A stretch of DNA of 64,000 nucleotides from Lachnospiraceae bacterium (GTDB lineage Bacteria > Bacillota > Clostridia > Lachnospirales > Lachnospiraceae). Below are positions 7,106 to 17,400 of this stretch, piece after piece (positions within the stretch are counted from its first letter, which is position 1; each line of letters starts with the position of its first letter). A program made the translations under genes and the position numbers. Location of the stretch: assembly GCA_902363835.1 (NCBI GenBank), contig CABJBM010000008.1:1-64000 (forward strand). The letters are read 5' to 3'. The notes under the pieces are model-generated. The model was given only the letters and a program-made list of their open reading frames with translations. It was not told the DNA's origin and did no database searches.

Positions 7106-8020
7106 ATGACGAAAGCCGTATACTACCAACGCCCTGAAGACCGTTCCTTCCAGGGCAGAAAAGTTGAGGGCCTGTTAGAAAACGTAGAGTATTCCCTTAA
7201 CTCCAATATCCGCATCTGGCATAACATTCAGACGGAAGGTTACGCTCCTCACCAGCACAGCGCATTGGAAATTCTCATACCTGTTGAAAATGAATATACC
7301 GTTATCATCAACAAGAAATCCTTCACTTTACAGCCAGGGGACATTCTCTTTATTCCCCGCTTTTCCATCCATGAGATACTCCCGGCTGCAAGCGGTTCCC
7401 GCTTCATTTACATGTTTAACATGGAACCACTGTCCAGTTTCTATGATTCCGCCTTTCTGGATGTGGTCTTATTAGAGCCTTGTCTTATGAACAAACAAAA
7501 CCACAGCCGGATTTATGAACGGATTTATTCCGGCCTCATGGAGATTAATGACATCTATTTCCCAAGCGCTATCTTTTGGGAATATTCTATTTATGCAATT
7601 CTGATCAACATCCTGACCACAATCGGCGGAGAGTACTATCATGCCCTCTCCGCCAATTCACAAACCTCTCAGGAAAAACACTATGAGTATTACCAGAAGT
7701 TCACAGGCCTTTTGTCCTACATTGATGCCCATTACGGGGAGAACTTAACCTTAGAGAAAATGGCCGCACACATCGGCTTTTCCAAATACCACTTCTCCCG
7801 CTTGTTTAAAGAACACACCAACTCTACTTTTTATGATTATTTAAGCCGCAAACGCATTCAGGCAGCTCAGGAAATGTTGTTGTCCGGTGAATCCATTACC
7901 TCAATCGCCTTCCAAACCGGTTTCAACAATCCTGCTTCCTTTAGCCGGTGTTTTAAAAAGTATACAAAATACAATCCCACCGAGTTTCGCAGCCAATTTT
8001 CCCTTTCGTCTATCCCTTAA
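7106..8020 (+). CDS. AraC-family transcriptional regulator
   Basis: 304 residues: N-terminal cupin-like sensor domain (HQHSALEILIPVE near 50 and the PGDILFIP turn) and a C-terminal pair of AraC helix-turn-helices (about 200-300; LEKMAAHIGFSKYHFSRLFK and FNNPASFSRCFKKY). Cupin-sensor AraC proteins usually respond to sugars. It converges with, and overlaps by 11 bp, the last gene of the sugar ABC transporter operon, which is its likely target. Start has GGAAGGAG upstream. Confidence 0.9.
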   Translation: MTKAVYYQRPEDRSFQGRKVEGLLENVEYSLNSNIRIWHNIQTEGYAPHQHSALEILIPVENEYTVIINKKSFTLQPGDILFIPRFSIHEILPAASGSRFIYMFNMEPLSSFYDSAFLDVVLLEPCLMNKQNHSRIYERIYSGLMEINDIYFPSAIFWEYSIYAILINILTTIGGEYYHALSANSQTSQEKHYEYYQKFTGLLSYIDAHYGENLTLEKMAAHIGFSKYHFSRLFKEHTNSTFYDYLSRKRIQAAQEMLLSGESITSIAFQTGFNNPASFSRCFKKYTKYNPTEFRSQFSLSSIP

Positions 8021-8852
8021 CACCGCCCAAGGCAACACCGGCAATGATGTAACGGGAAAGAAGCAGATAAACCACAATCAAGGGCAGCACCGTTAAAGCC
8101 AGCCCCATATAAACAGAGCCATATTCCGTCTTATAAATATCCCCCCGAAGCAGGCTCACCATAATAGGCATGGTATACTTCTTCTGATCCGTCAAAAGAA
8201 CCAGCGGGGTAAACAAGTTGTTCCAGCTGGACACAAAGCAGAAGATCGCCTGTGTTGCAATGGCCGGTTTCATAATCGGCAAAGCAATATGATTAAAAAT
8301 GAAGAACTCTCCGCCCCCGTCAATGCGGGCAGCCTGAATGATTTCCATTGACAAAGCAGGCATCATATATTGCCTCATAAAGAACACCATGGAAGGGGAG
8401 GCAATGGCCGGTAATATAAGCATGAGGAAATTATTAGTCATATGTATCCGGTAAACCATCTGGTAAAAACCGATCATCGTAATCTGCGCCGGAATCATCA
8501 TAATCGCCATAATAAAACTGAAAAACGGTCTGCGGAATTTCCAGTTGTATACCACCAGACCGTACGCGGTCATATTGGAAAAATACACGGCACAAAGAGT
8601 TGCCCCTACGGAAATGATAAGGGAATTCCAAAAACCATTGGCAGGATTAAAGCTTTTCCCCAGCAAAATGGCCAAATTCTTCATCATATAAGTGGAGGGA
8701 AAAAGAGAAATCGCATGCTGCTGTATCTGTGTCGTAGAGCGGGTGGCATTGATCACCATAATGTAAAACGGGGCAATGCTTAAAATTGCAAGAAAAACGG
8801 ATACCACGTAAATGATGCTTTTCAGTACCAATGAGCTTCGCTTTTTATTCAT
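8010..8852 (-). CDS. Sugar ABC transporter permease (MalG-type, CUT1)
   Basis: 280-residue inner-membrane protein with six predicted segments, beginning with the typical basic NKKRSSLVLKSIIYVV. The EAA loop that docks the ATPase reads EIIQAARIDGGGEFFIFNHIALP (split here for length: EIIQAARIDGG then FIFNHIALPIMKPA). It overlaps the upstream permease gene by 8 bp. Last gene of a binding-protein/permease/permease operon with no ATPase, as is usual when a shared MsmK-type ATPase serves several CUT1 systems. Confidence 0.93.
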   Translation of the reverse strand: MNKKRSSLVLKSIIYVVSVFLAILSIAPFYIMVINATRSTTQIQQHAISLFPSTYMMKNLAILLGKSFNPANGFWNSLIISVGATLCAVYFSNMTAYGLVVYNWKFRRPFFSFIMAIMMIPAQITMIGFYQMVYRIHMTNNFLMLILPAIASPSMVFFMRQYMMPALSMEIIQAARIDGGGEFFIFNHIALPIMKPAIATQAIFCFVSSWNNLFTPLVLLTDQKKYTMPIMVSLLRGDIYKTEYGSVYMGLALTVLPLIVVYLLLSRYIIAGVALGGVKG

Positions 8853-9828
8853 GTGATTTCCTCCGTTCTTTCTGCATTTTCCTATATTCTCTTTCCTGCT
8901 TTCTGGCCAGCTTCTCCAGTTCGGCTTCGTCCTTATCCCTCATTGTAAAAAACAGAATTGCGGATGCAGCGCAAATAATCACAAACATGATCATACTGGC
9001 GGCGGAAGCCCGATTGTATAAGTAACTGCCGCTAAACGCCTGATTGTAGATAAATACGCTGGTAGTCAAGGTGGAATTGTCCGGTCCGCCAAGTAAAAAC
9101 AGCTTCGGAATATCGAACATCTGTAAACCGCCGATTAAACTGGTTACCAATGTAAACAGCAAAATAGTCTTTAGGTTGGGGATTGTGATATAGAAAAAGG
9201 TCTGAATCCGGCTTGCTCCGTCCACCTCTGCTGATTCAAAGATTTCAGGGCTGATTCCAAGTACGCCGGAAATTAAAATAATCATGGTGTAGCCATACCA
9301 CATCCAGAACTGGATAAATGAGACGCTTCCTCTTGCAACGGTTTTGTTGACCTGAAAATTAATTGGCTGGTCTGTAATTCCTAAAGTCATCAAAAGATCA
9401 TTGACCGGTCCCATGGGATAGCCGATAAGGGCGTTGAACAGAATGGCAATCGTGGCTGCTGTAATGATATTTGGCATATAAAATAATACCTTAAACAATC
9501 CTTTTCCTTTGATATGGTTCCGGTTATCCGTAAACCATGCCGTCAAAACCAGTGCCAGGCCAATCTGAGGGATAAAGTTGCATATCCACATCCCCAAAGT
9601 GTTCCGAAACGACTTCTGGAACGAGGGATTTGTCAAAATGTTCTTAAAGTTTAAAAAAGGGTCGTCCGCCAGAAAATGAAACTTTACCATGCCCAGTCCC
9701 TTGCAATCCGTAAACCCAATGAAAGCTGTAAAAATAATCGGATATAAGGAAAAAATCAGAAAAGCAAGGGTAAAGGGCAGACAGAAAATGTATCCCCATT
9801 TCGCATATCCAGAATGCTTTCGTTTCAT
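8845..9828 (-). CDS. Sugar ABC transporter permease (MalF-type, CUT1)
   Basis: 327-residue permease starting MKRKHSGYAKWGYIFCLPF with six membrane segments and the EAA motif EIFESAEVDGASRIQTF. The start at 9828 is chosen for GGAGG 8 bases before it; the longer frame to 9894 has no site. The C-terminus is a charged tail (KDEDEAELEKLARK type) longer than usual. Partner of the MalG-type permease downstream. Confidence 0.93.
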   Translation of the reverse strand: MKRKHSGYAKWGYIFCLPFTLAFLIFSLYPIIFTAFIGFTDCKGLGMVKFHFLADDPFLNFKNILTNPSFQKSFRNTLGMWICNFIPQIGLALVLTAWFTDNRNHIKGKGLFKVLFYMPNIITAATIAILFNALIGYPMGPVNDLLMTLGITDQPINFQVNKTVARGSVSFIQFWMWYGYTMIILISGVLGISPEIFESAEVDGASRIQTFFYITIPNLKTILLFTLVTSLIGGLQMFDIPKLFLLGGPDNSTLTTSVFIYNQAFSGSYLYNRASAASMIMFVIICAASAILFFTMRDKDEAELEKLARKQEREYRKMQKERRKSHE

Positions 9829-9899
9829 ATCAATTCCTCCATTCCACGCAATCAGGCGGACAAGAAGAAAAATCCTCCCCTCCTGCCCGCTCAAATTAT

Positions 9900-11330
9900 T
9901 TATTCTACGGTGATATCCAGATTATCCGCTACCTGCTGTTTGAAATCCTTAATTGCCTGTTCTCTGCTCTTATTCCCTGCGGTGTATTCCCGCACCTGAT
10001 CTCTCCAATACATATTAATGGTTTCATCGTACTGTGTCAGGTTCGTACCCTTTGCATACTGGTTTGCCGGAACAAATACATCAAACATATTCTGACCGTT
10101 TAAGAAGTTAATGGAGCCGTCTGATTTTGCCATGACAGTACCGGAAGCCACGGCGTCCTTTGTCCCCGTATCATTCATGGTACCGTTTGCCCACATGTAC
10201 TGTAAGCCGTTCTCTGAAGAATCCAGGGTGATCCATTGGATAATTTCACCAACAGCCTCTTTTACCTCAGAGTCCTTATTTGCCAATACCCATGTGCCGC
10301 CCCAGAAGAAGCCGATAGGAGATTCACATACCGCCCAGTCTCCAAAGGTTCCTTCTCCGATTTTTTCGCCGCCGGAATTAGGAGCCATAACATAGTTGAT
10401 CAGCCATGCCGGGCCAAAGAAACCTAAAACCGGTTTTGTGCCCTGGCCCTTCATATCCGCAAACCAGGCGTCCTGCCAGTCTCTTGTATCGTTATGAAAT
10501 CCTTCATCCATCAATTTCTTGGACAGGTCTAAAAATTCTTCCCGCTTTGGGTCAATAACCAGCTTACCGTCCACGATCCAACCGGTATCAGAGCTGTTTT
10601 CCACTGCATGCCATAAATCGCCGTCTCCAGATATAATCCCATAACCTTTGGCCTTTAAATCCTTAGCGGCATTGAAAAATGAATCCCAGCTATTGGATCC
10701 GCCTCCCAGCTTAGCGCCGACTTCCTTTGGGTCATCGGTTCCCCAGGTATCCTTTGCAATGGAACGGCGGTACATAAATGCGCCGCCTGTGGCCTGGTAT
10801 CCCAAGGCAACCAGTTTGTTATCAGGATTGGTTCCGATGTCCATGGTATACTTGGCAATGTCCGCTTCCTTCACTTTCCCGGCCACGTCAATTCCCAGGT
10901 CCTCATAAGGCGCCGCATATTGTCTGGCATCTCCCTGAGTATATTTAAGGACAAATGCGGCTTCCGCACAATATAAGTCCGGCGCATTGTTCCCGCCTGC
11001 CGCCAGTGCCTGATCCAGTGCCGGCTGATAAGCGCCATCTGTTGTGGCAATAATTGTAGGATTGATTTCATAATCAAAGTCCGGATGCAATTCCTTGTAT
11101 TTTTCAATCATTTTAGGGACTTCATCCGTAAATGACCAGACATTGATTACTTTTTTCCCGGTAGGTTCTGATGCCTCTGCCTTTTCCGTAGATTCGCTCT
11201 TTGCTGCCGTCTCCGCAGATTCGCTCTTTGCTCCCGTTTCCGCTGACCCGCTCTTTGTCCCGCTGCTGCATCCCCATAACATCCCCGTCAGTACAAATGC
11301 GCCTGCCAGCAATATAAACCGTTTTTTCAT
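9900..11330 (-). CDS. Sugar-binding lipoprotein of a CUT1 ABC transporter
   Basis: 476 residues with a lipoprotein signal and lipobox LTGMLWGCSSG (Cys21). A low-complexity linker follows with a repeated ETAAKSES unit (about residues 25-55), then a family-1 solute-binding domain. This is the first gene of the operon, so it sets substrate choice; the sugar cannot be told from sequence alone. Start has GGAGGAGG just upstream. The linker repeat is encoded by near-identical short direct repeats. Confidence 0.93.
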   Translation of the reverse strand: MKKRFILLAGAFVLTGMLWGCSSGTKSGSAETGAKSESAETAAKSESTEKAEASEPTGKKVINVWSFTDEVPKMIEKYKELHPDFDYEINPTIIATTDGAYQPALDQALAAGGNNAPDLYCAEAAFVLKYTQGDARQYAAPYEDLGIDVAGKVKEADIAKYTMDIGTNPDNKLVALGYQATGGAFMYRRSIAKDTWGTDDPKEVGAKLGGGSNSWDSFFNAAKDLKAKGYGIISGDGDLWHAVENSSDTGWIVDGKLVIDPKREEFLDLSKKLMDEGFHNDTRDWQDAWFADMKGQGTKPVLGFFGPAWLINYVMAPNSGGEKIGEGTFGDWAVCESPIGFFWGGTWVLANKDSEVKEAVGEIIQWITLDSSENGLQYMWANGTMNDTGTKDAVASGTVMAKSDGSINFLNGQNMFDVFVPANQYAKGTNLTQYDETINMYWRDQVREYTAGNKSREQAIKDFKQQVADNLDITVE

Positions 11331-11394
11331 GTTTATTCCTCCTCCTTTTCATAATCAGCAAAAAACCTTCTGTGTTGATTTGTAAATTCAGTGT

Positions 11395-11423
11395 ATCATA
11401 CAAGATATCTTTCCGCCCTACAA
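11395..11423 (-). promoter_or_regulatory. Sigma-A-type promoter of the sugar transporter operon
   Basis: TTGTAG, 17-base spacer, TATGAT on the minus strand, 65 bp upstream of the binding-protein start. The rest of 11424..11660 is AT-rich and I see no further gene or structure in it. Confidence 0.65.
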
Positions 11424-11664
11424 ATCTTGCTTTTTAATATACAGAAATTGCTTTATGACATAAAACTATTGCTTTAGTTTATGGAGGTATTTTTTTATAC
11501 AACATAATTTTTTTGTGTATTTATATTTATTAAACTCTATTTTTATAGCTTTTTATATTTATTTTGTCTTTATAATTCTTATTTCTAATCTTTTTATATA
11601 GCAACAAATGCGCTGATTTCCCATTGATTTCGACAAAAAACCGGTATAAGTAAGCTGTTTTTAA

Positions 11665-11712
11665 AAACAAAAAAGCATTTTCTGCCAGATATCTGGCGGA
11701 AAACGCTTTTTT
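11665..11712 (-). terminator. Terminator of the CBS-domain gene
   Basis: 19-bp arms AAAGCRTTTTCYGCCAGAT meet directly at 11690/11691 as an almost perfect inverted repeat, with a T-run on the minus-strand side, 6 bp after the CBS stop. Confidence 0.8.
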
Positions 11713-11717
11713 AAGCT

Positions 11718-12164
11718 TTATTGAATGATTGCAGTCCGGCAGTCCGTTACTGACTGCTGCACCTCCAGGGACTTATTGTAAAAATAGCGGATAACATCTT
11801 TACGGGTGATGATCCCGATAAAATTCTTCTGATCATCCACAACCGGCACAAAATTTTGGTTTAATGCCTTATCAATCAAGTCTTCCATATTGGAATCCGC
11901 ATACACCGGACGGTTATCTGACCTTCTGTCAATGGCAGCTACCGTCACCTGCTCTGCTTCCTTTAAATTGAGATTGAATTTGTTCTTGATCCCCCAAAGC
12001 ATATCTCCTTCGGTTATAGTCCCTACATATTTACCCCGTCTGTTGATGACGGGCACTGCGGAGTATTTATGATACTCCATCTTCTCAAGCGCCTGGCGCA
12101 GAGATTCATCCTCGAAAATATAAGCCACTTCATTCTTAGGCGTTAAAAAAAACAGTATGTTCAT
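11718..12164 (-). CDS. Two-CBS-domain protein
   Basis: 148 residues consisting of two CBS motifs: YHKYSAVPVINRRGKYVGTI with EGDML (about 30-65), and ALNQNFVPVVDDQKNFIGII with TRKDVIRYF (about 95-130). Stand-alone CBS pairs bind adenine nucleotides or related ligands and act as sensors; no enzymatic partner is adjacent. Start at 12164 is chosen for GGGGAG 8 bases upstream; the frame extends 17 codons further but those codons overlap the structured leader. Monocistronic, with its own terminator. Confidence 0.85.
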   Translation of the reverse strand: MNILFFLTPKNEVAYIFEDESLRQALEKMEYHKYSAVPVINRRGKYVGTITEGDMLWGIKNKFNLNLKEAEQVTVAAIDRRSDNRPVYADSNMEDLIDKALNQNFVPVVDDQKNFIGIITRKDVIRYFYNKSLEVQQSVTDCRTAIIQ

Positions 12165-12280
12165 AGCCACACTCCCCGTTGATTCTCGTGAAGGCAGAGG
12201 GCCAGAGCCAAGCAAGCTTGACCTTGACGGCTGCCCACGGGGTCAAATACTCCTCAGCAAGCTGTGGAGTATTTGACTGA
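12165..12280 (-). promoter_or_regulatory. Structured 5' leader of the CBS gene
   Basis: A perfect 12-bp stem GTCAAATACTCC / GGAGTATTTGAC (12242..12277) stands right after a -10-like TATACT. It is followed by CCCCGT, which can pair with ACGGGG at the ribosome binding site about 70 bases later. The leader could thus switch RBS access. It matches no riboswitch class that I recognise. Confidence 0.45.
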
Positions 12281-12373
12281 TCGGTTCTAGTATAGCAGAT
12301 GAGTCTTAATCACGTATGAACATTTTATTATTTTTTTATAACATTTTCCTGAGATTTCCTTTTAGATTTAGGC

Positions 12374-13135
12374 TTACTGCATATAATCCAGAGGATCAAT
12401 GGTCTTATCTTCATGAGTTAATTCAAAGAATATGTTGGATCCTTCTACGGAATAATACTTGGTAGGCTCGGCCACATAGCCTAAAACCTGCCCTTCCTTC
12501 ACATATTCATTTTCCACTACCTGCAGTTCCTTTAACTGGCCGCAGACAGCCGTATAGCTGTTGCCCATATTTAAGACAACATAGCTTCCAATTTCTTCAT
12601 TGGAGCCGATTTGCTGCACTTTTGCATTGGCGGGAGCCACAACCGGAGTGCTTACATCTCCCTGAATTACAAGCCCTGGATTGCATTTATACTGATCCAG
12701 AGTTGGGAAATAGATGGTGGACTCCATACTGTAGTCCAAAATGACATTTCCGCGTATTGGCCAAGTCATTCTGGTAGCATCGCTAAAATCAAGCACCAGA
12801 GATTTTGCTGCGCTCTTGTCTGTTCCGGCCTTTACTGCGGGAGCTTTTGTTTCCTGCTCTGCAGTGGCTTTGTTGGAATCAGCCGCCTGCATTTCCTCTT
12901 CCATATTCTGTGTTGCACTGGAGTCTCCTGCAACTGCAACTTGTGTTTCCTGGGGGATTGATTCTTCAACAATCATATTGCTCTGATCCGGCACTTGCAG
13001 ATAAGGGCTTTCTCCTCCACCATTTCCTCTTTGAACGGTAATGACTCCTGCTGCAGCTACTATAGTCAGCAGGCCTAGAACCAACAGGACAAGGAATACT
13101 TTATCCTTGAACAATTGACTTATTTTCTCCTTCAC
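12374..13135 (-). CDS. spoIIQ: SpoIIQ-like sporulation protein with degenerate LytM domain
   Basis: 253 residues: one N-terminal membrane segment (FLVLLVLGLLTIVAAAGVI, about 14-32), an acidic linker, and an M23/LytM domain (about 145-250). The catalytic positions are changed: NPGLVI in place of HxGxD and IFFEL in place of xHFEx, so zinc peptidase activity is not expected. In Bacillus SpoIIQ is likewise inactive and pairs with SpoIIIAH across the forespore membranes; many clostridial SpoIIQ keep the histidines. Start at the GTG of V4 (13135) fits GAGGTG 6 bases upstream. It directly follows spoIID. Confidence 0.85.
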   Translation of the reverse strand: MKEKISQLFKDKVFLVLLVLGLLTIVAAAGVITVQRGNGGGESPYLQVPDQSNMIVEESIPQETQVAVAGDSSATQNMEEEMQAADSNKATAEQETKAPAVKAGTDKSAAKSLVLDFSDATRMTWPIRGNVILDYSMESTIYFPTLDQYKCNPGLVIQGDVSTPVVAPANAKVQQIGSNEEIGSYVVLNMGNSYTAVCGQLKELQVVENEYVKEGQVLGYVAEPTKYYSVEGSNIFFELTHEDKTIDPLDYMQ

Positions 13136-13175
13136 GTTTATCACCTCGATAATATTCTTACCAAGAGTGAAAGAG

Positions 13176-14096
13176 TTATTCAGAAATTAAAACAATATTT
13201 TTATAAAAATAAGGGAGAATTTGTTCTGCTGTCCAGCCTTCCTCTGCTTTGCACTTGGCACCATACTGGCTCATGCCGTATCCGTGCCCGATCCCCTGAC
13301 AAATCACCCGGATTCCCCCTTCATATTCCTCAAATCCATAGGATGAGGATGGAAGTCCAAGAGCCCTCTGAATCTCTTCTCCCGTATAAACTCTGGTGCC
13401 GATCTGGATCTGCCCCACATATCCTCCCTCATCTCTGAGAACGATCTGGATGCTTCCCGGAACCTGATCAGCCTTTACGGGCACATCGCCGGAAATCTGA
13501 TTGATCTTTTCGGCAAACTCCTCTTTTTTGTAAACGATCATAGTGAGAAAACCTTCTGCTTCCACATCTCCGGGACAGGCAACCGGCTGTAAATAAGGAT
13601 GGTTCTCATCTCCTGTTCTGGTTTTTCCTGTGCTCGCCCGGTGAAATAAAGGGTCAATGAGCTTTCCGTCATACATCATGACCATTTTAGCCGTGGACCG
13701 GACCGCGTCCTCCACCGCCTGATAGCTGGTCACAAAGGCTTCGCTCCCCCACAGCTTTTCCATCTGCTGTTCTTCTAAATATTCCATGTGAAGCTCAGAT
13801 TCCTTTACTTCATTCTGCCCGTTCATTTTCCCGTAAATGTATGTCCTTGCAATAATCGTCTGCGCCCTGAGAGCCTCCTTGCCGTAATCAGCCGGCATCT
13901 GTTTTGCCACCACACCGGGCAGGTATTCTTCCACATCCATATAAGATTCCCCGTTTTTCCGGTCAAGAATGATTTTCTTTCCGCTGGTGATGATGGGAAC
14001 CTCTTTCCTCGCCTCAATCTTTCCCGTCCAGGCCAGAGTAATTATATATGGAAATAACAGCGCAAGAATACACGCCATAACCGCTTTTTTCAACAT
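13176..14096 (-). CDS. spoIID: Stage II sporulation protein D (peptidoglycan lytic enzyme)
   Basis: 306 residues with an N-terminal signal anchor (VMACILALLFPYIITLAW) and the SpoIID domain: VEEYLPGVVAKQMPADYGKE with the catalytic Glu, LRAQTIIARTY, FHRASTGKT and the GIGHGYGMSQYGA end motif. SpoIID is a lytic transglycosylase that removes glycan links during engulfment, working with SpoIIP and SpoIIM. It is 40 bp upstream of spoIIQ on the same strand, the usual clostridial order. The two are expected to be under sigma-E or sigma-F type control, but I could not identify a clear promoter. Confidence 0.93.
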   Translation of the reverse strand: MLKKAVMACILALLFPYIITLAWTGKIEARKEVPIITSGKKIILDRKNGESYMDVEEYLPGVVAKQMPADYGKEALRAQTIIARTYIYGKMNGQNEVKESELHMEYLEEQQMEKLWGSEAFVTSYQAVEDAVRSTAKMVMMYDGKLIDPLFHRASTGKTRTGDENHPYLQPVACPGDVEAEGFLTMIVYKKEEFAEKINQISGDVPVKADQVPGSIQIVLRDEGGYVGQIQIGTRVYTGEEIQRALGLPSSSYGFEEYEGGIRVICQGIGHGYGMSQYGAKCKAEEGWTAEQILPYFYKNIVLISE

Positions 14097-14477
14097 TCCG
14101 GATCACCGCCCTTTCTATGTTCCTGCCATGCTTTCCGGCAGAGCCTAAAGCTTTATCGGGTGCCTAAGCATACACAAAGAATGCTCCCATAACTGGAACC
14201 CTTGTTCAATATATGATCGGGCAGGATGGAAAATTAAATAAATTTTCCCAACCGCTCCCGTCTGTAAGCAAGCCGTTTCTTTCCTGCAGCACATCCGTCA
14301 GCCGTATACAGGCAAAAGCCAGGAACCACCTTCAAATGGCGATCTTCAAAAAGCCAGCGCAATGAAATCCCAATCTCTCCTGATATCATCCATTTTTATA
14401 TACATTGGATGATTTGTCCCACAGTTATCAAAAGAGTGTAAGATTCACAGCGCCGGCCTTGACCGGAAACTTGGACA
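14097..14477. other. Intergenic region between spoIID and the mannosidase gene
   Basis: 381 bp. A 51-codon minus-strand frame (14234..14389, starting MISGEIGISLRWLF) is present but lacks a ribosome binding site and I do not recognise it. No convincing terminator or promoter seen. Confidence 0.3.
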
Positions 14478-17400
14478 TTACGTCAAAATTTTAAATGTTT
14501 TGATTTCAAAAGGTGTAATTTCAAATATCCATTGGTCCGGCTGATACTGTTCGTCTTTATTTTTCTCCAAAATGTTGCAGCTTTGGATTGTAACATTTTT
14601 CAAATCAGTTTTCAGCCGAATTTTATGGCTTCCGCCACGGCATTCATGCAGACGGACAACATAACCCGTTCCATCTTCCGACCGTTTTACGGCATCGAAC
14701 ATTACGGCTTCCTGCTCCGTATAAACCAGTCTCTGCCCAGATACACGTTCTCCCGCAAATACTTTGACAGGCGTATTCAGTTCCACCGCCTCCTGGATTG
14801 TACCGCCCTGCTCAACCCGCCCTTCGTGGGGAAGCAGTGCGTAGGTAAAGGTATGGGTTCCCATATCCGCATGGGTGTCTGGGTATTTTGTGCTTTTAAG
14901 CAATGTGAGCCGCAGCGTATTATCCTTTGCAGAATATCCGTATTTACAGTCGTTAAGAAGGCTGACGCCATAATTGGTTTCAGAAACATCTGCCCACTTA
15001 TGTCCCACTACTTCAAACCGGGCAATATCCCAACTGGTATTTGAGTGTGTCGGGCGCTGCACATGCCCATATTGAATGTCAAAATGAGCGGTTGTCGCAT
15101 GTAAATTCAGATCAAAAGCAGTTTTTAACAAACGGTAACTCTCCTGCCAGTCTGCCAGTGTTTTAAAATCAATTCTGCAGCTGTCTGCATAGACCACCAT
15201 ATCCTGAGAAATTTTAGAATCCCGATATTCATATTCCGTACGGATTACGGCAACTAAAGGACCATTCTCCACTAAAAAAGGAGCCTTCGTAAGCTTAAAC
15301 AGTTCTTTTTTCTGCGTATGATATACTTCGATATCCCAGTTTTCATTTGCCAGAGGTTTATCTTCATAGACTTCCAGCAGATTTCCTAGCCCTCCGGGGC
15401 GAATCACATGCCGCTGATATCTGATATCATACAGCTCATCTATATATCCCTGCCGGTTCCATCTGATTGTATAATTCGGGGTGGTCAGGACATTGTTCTC
15501 AAAGGTAAATGCGTTTGCCTGTGCCGGTGGAACGCTTTCGAAAAAGTCAACGGTGGCCAGCTGGAATCCCGGGAGGCCGGTGCGCACATAATAGCCTTCC
15601 TTTGTTTTCTGTGACTGTAACAACACACCTTCCATCTGAAAATGTCCCGTCCTGTGTTCCGGTATCAAAGCTAATGGTTTGCTGTCTAACCCATTAAATT
15701 GGAACAGCGTATACTTATTTTCGGCTGGCTTGATCAGTTTCCGACCCGCCAATTCCACAACTTCCCGGACTGCCTCATTTGCGGACTCATACTCTTTTAC
15801 CGCCTCCTCATTCACTTCCCGAATGGATGACCCTGGGATAATATCATGAAACTGGTTTCTTAAAACAACTTCCCATCCAAAGTCCAGCTTTCCTTTTTCA
15901 TATGTTCCGCCCATAACCGCCGCAAGCGCCGATAAGTATTCCGCCTGTGCCAAACGGTTTTCAAGAACCCGGTTCCATTTCTTGATTGCTGCCTGCGTTG
16001 TATAGGTCCCCCTATGGTATTCTAAATACAGTTCCCCATTCCATACAGGAACCGGGCGGTCTGTTTTTTTCACTTTTTCATGAATGCGGTCAAAGAACTC
16101 AGATGGAGTGGAATTTTTCACTTTGGGAAGCCCGGGCAGCTGATCCATGGTCCGGCGCAGCTTAAGCATTTCACGGTTTGGCCCGCCGCCGCCATCTCCA
16201 TAACCATAAGAAACCAGAACTTCATTGGACAACTCTTTATTTTTAAAGCGTTTCCAGCTTCCCATGACGCTTCTGGGGTTTAAAAATCCATTATAAGTGG
16301 CATAACGGTCTTCCAGATCCCGGTCATGGGAAGGTGTGTCAATAAAATATGTAAGAACCTTACTGCCATCAATTCCCTGCCACATAAATAAATCGTTGGG
16401 AATCGTATTGTATTGATTCCAGCTTATTTTTGTGGTCATAAACGTTTTAATATCACACTCTTTTAATATCTGCGGCAGCGCCCAGCTATATCCAAATACA
16501 TCCGGCAGCCACAAATACTGTGATTGGACGCCCAATTCCTTTTCAAAAAATGAAGTTCCATATAAAAACTGCCGTGAAAGCGATTCGCCAGAACTGATAT
16601 TACAGTCGGCTTCCAGCCACATCCCGCCGTCTGCTTCCCACTTTTTTTCCCGTACCCGCTGCTTGATTTTTTCAAACAGCTGCGGCTGGTTCTTTTTTAT
16701 ATATTGGTACAATTGCGGCTGGCTCTGAATAAAGCGGTAATCTTCAAACTCTTCCATGAGTTTCATCACGGTTGCAAATGACCGGATTGATTTTTCCTGC
16801 GTATGTTTCAGCCTCCACAACCAGGCAACATCAATATGGGTATGCCCCACACAGTGAACTGTGATTTTCCGGTCCTTTTCCAGGGATTCCAACCGGGTTT
16901 TCAAGACACCAAGCGCAGCAGATACCGTCCTGTAAAAATGCCGGATATCCCAATCAATCTCCAGAAAAGCCGCCTCCATGGCACCAATTAGAGGCTCCCG
17001 GTCCGGACTTTCCTGTGGCAGGTACTCTAATGTTTCCGAAATTGCCTTTGCATAATAATAAAATTCGTCACTGTCACAATGCAAATATCCAAGATTTGCG
17101 GCCTTTAGGCGGTGCTCCTGAAGCTTGGGAGAGCCTCCCCCTTCCAAGCCGGACCAAAGCATAAAATGCAGTTGTACCGTTTTGCCGGCAAGTTCTGAAA
17201 AACAAACCTCTTTGTGGTTGCTGTCCACTCCCTGGTATGGCTCTTCATCCACATAAAGAAGTGATTCAAATCCGGAGTTATGACCTTCGCCTGTTTTTCC
17301 AAAATCAAAATAACCAAAGGGGAGATATCCTTCTTTTTCCTTTGGAATCTTCACCTTTTTTTCCAGCCAAAGATATTTGTCTCTGCCGATAAAGTCACTG

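Noticed and set aside
14234..14389. 51-codon minus-strand frame upstream of spoIID
   Set aside because: No ribosome binding site, no recognised family; chance frame or remnant.
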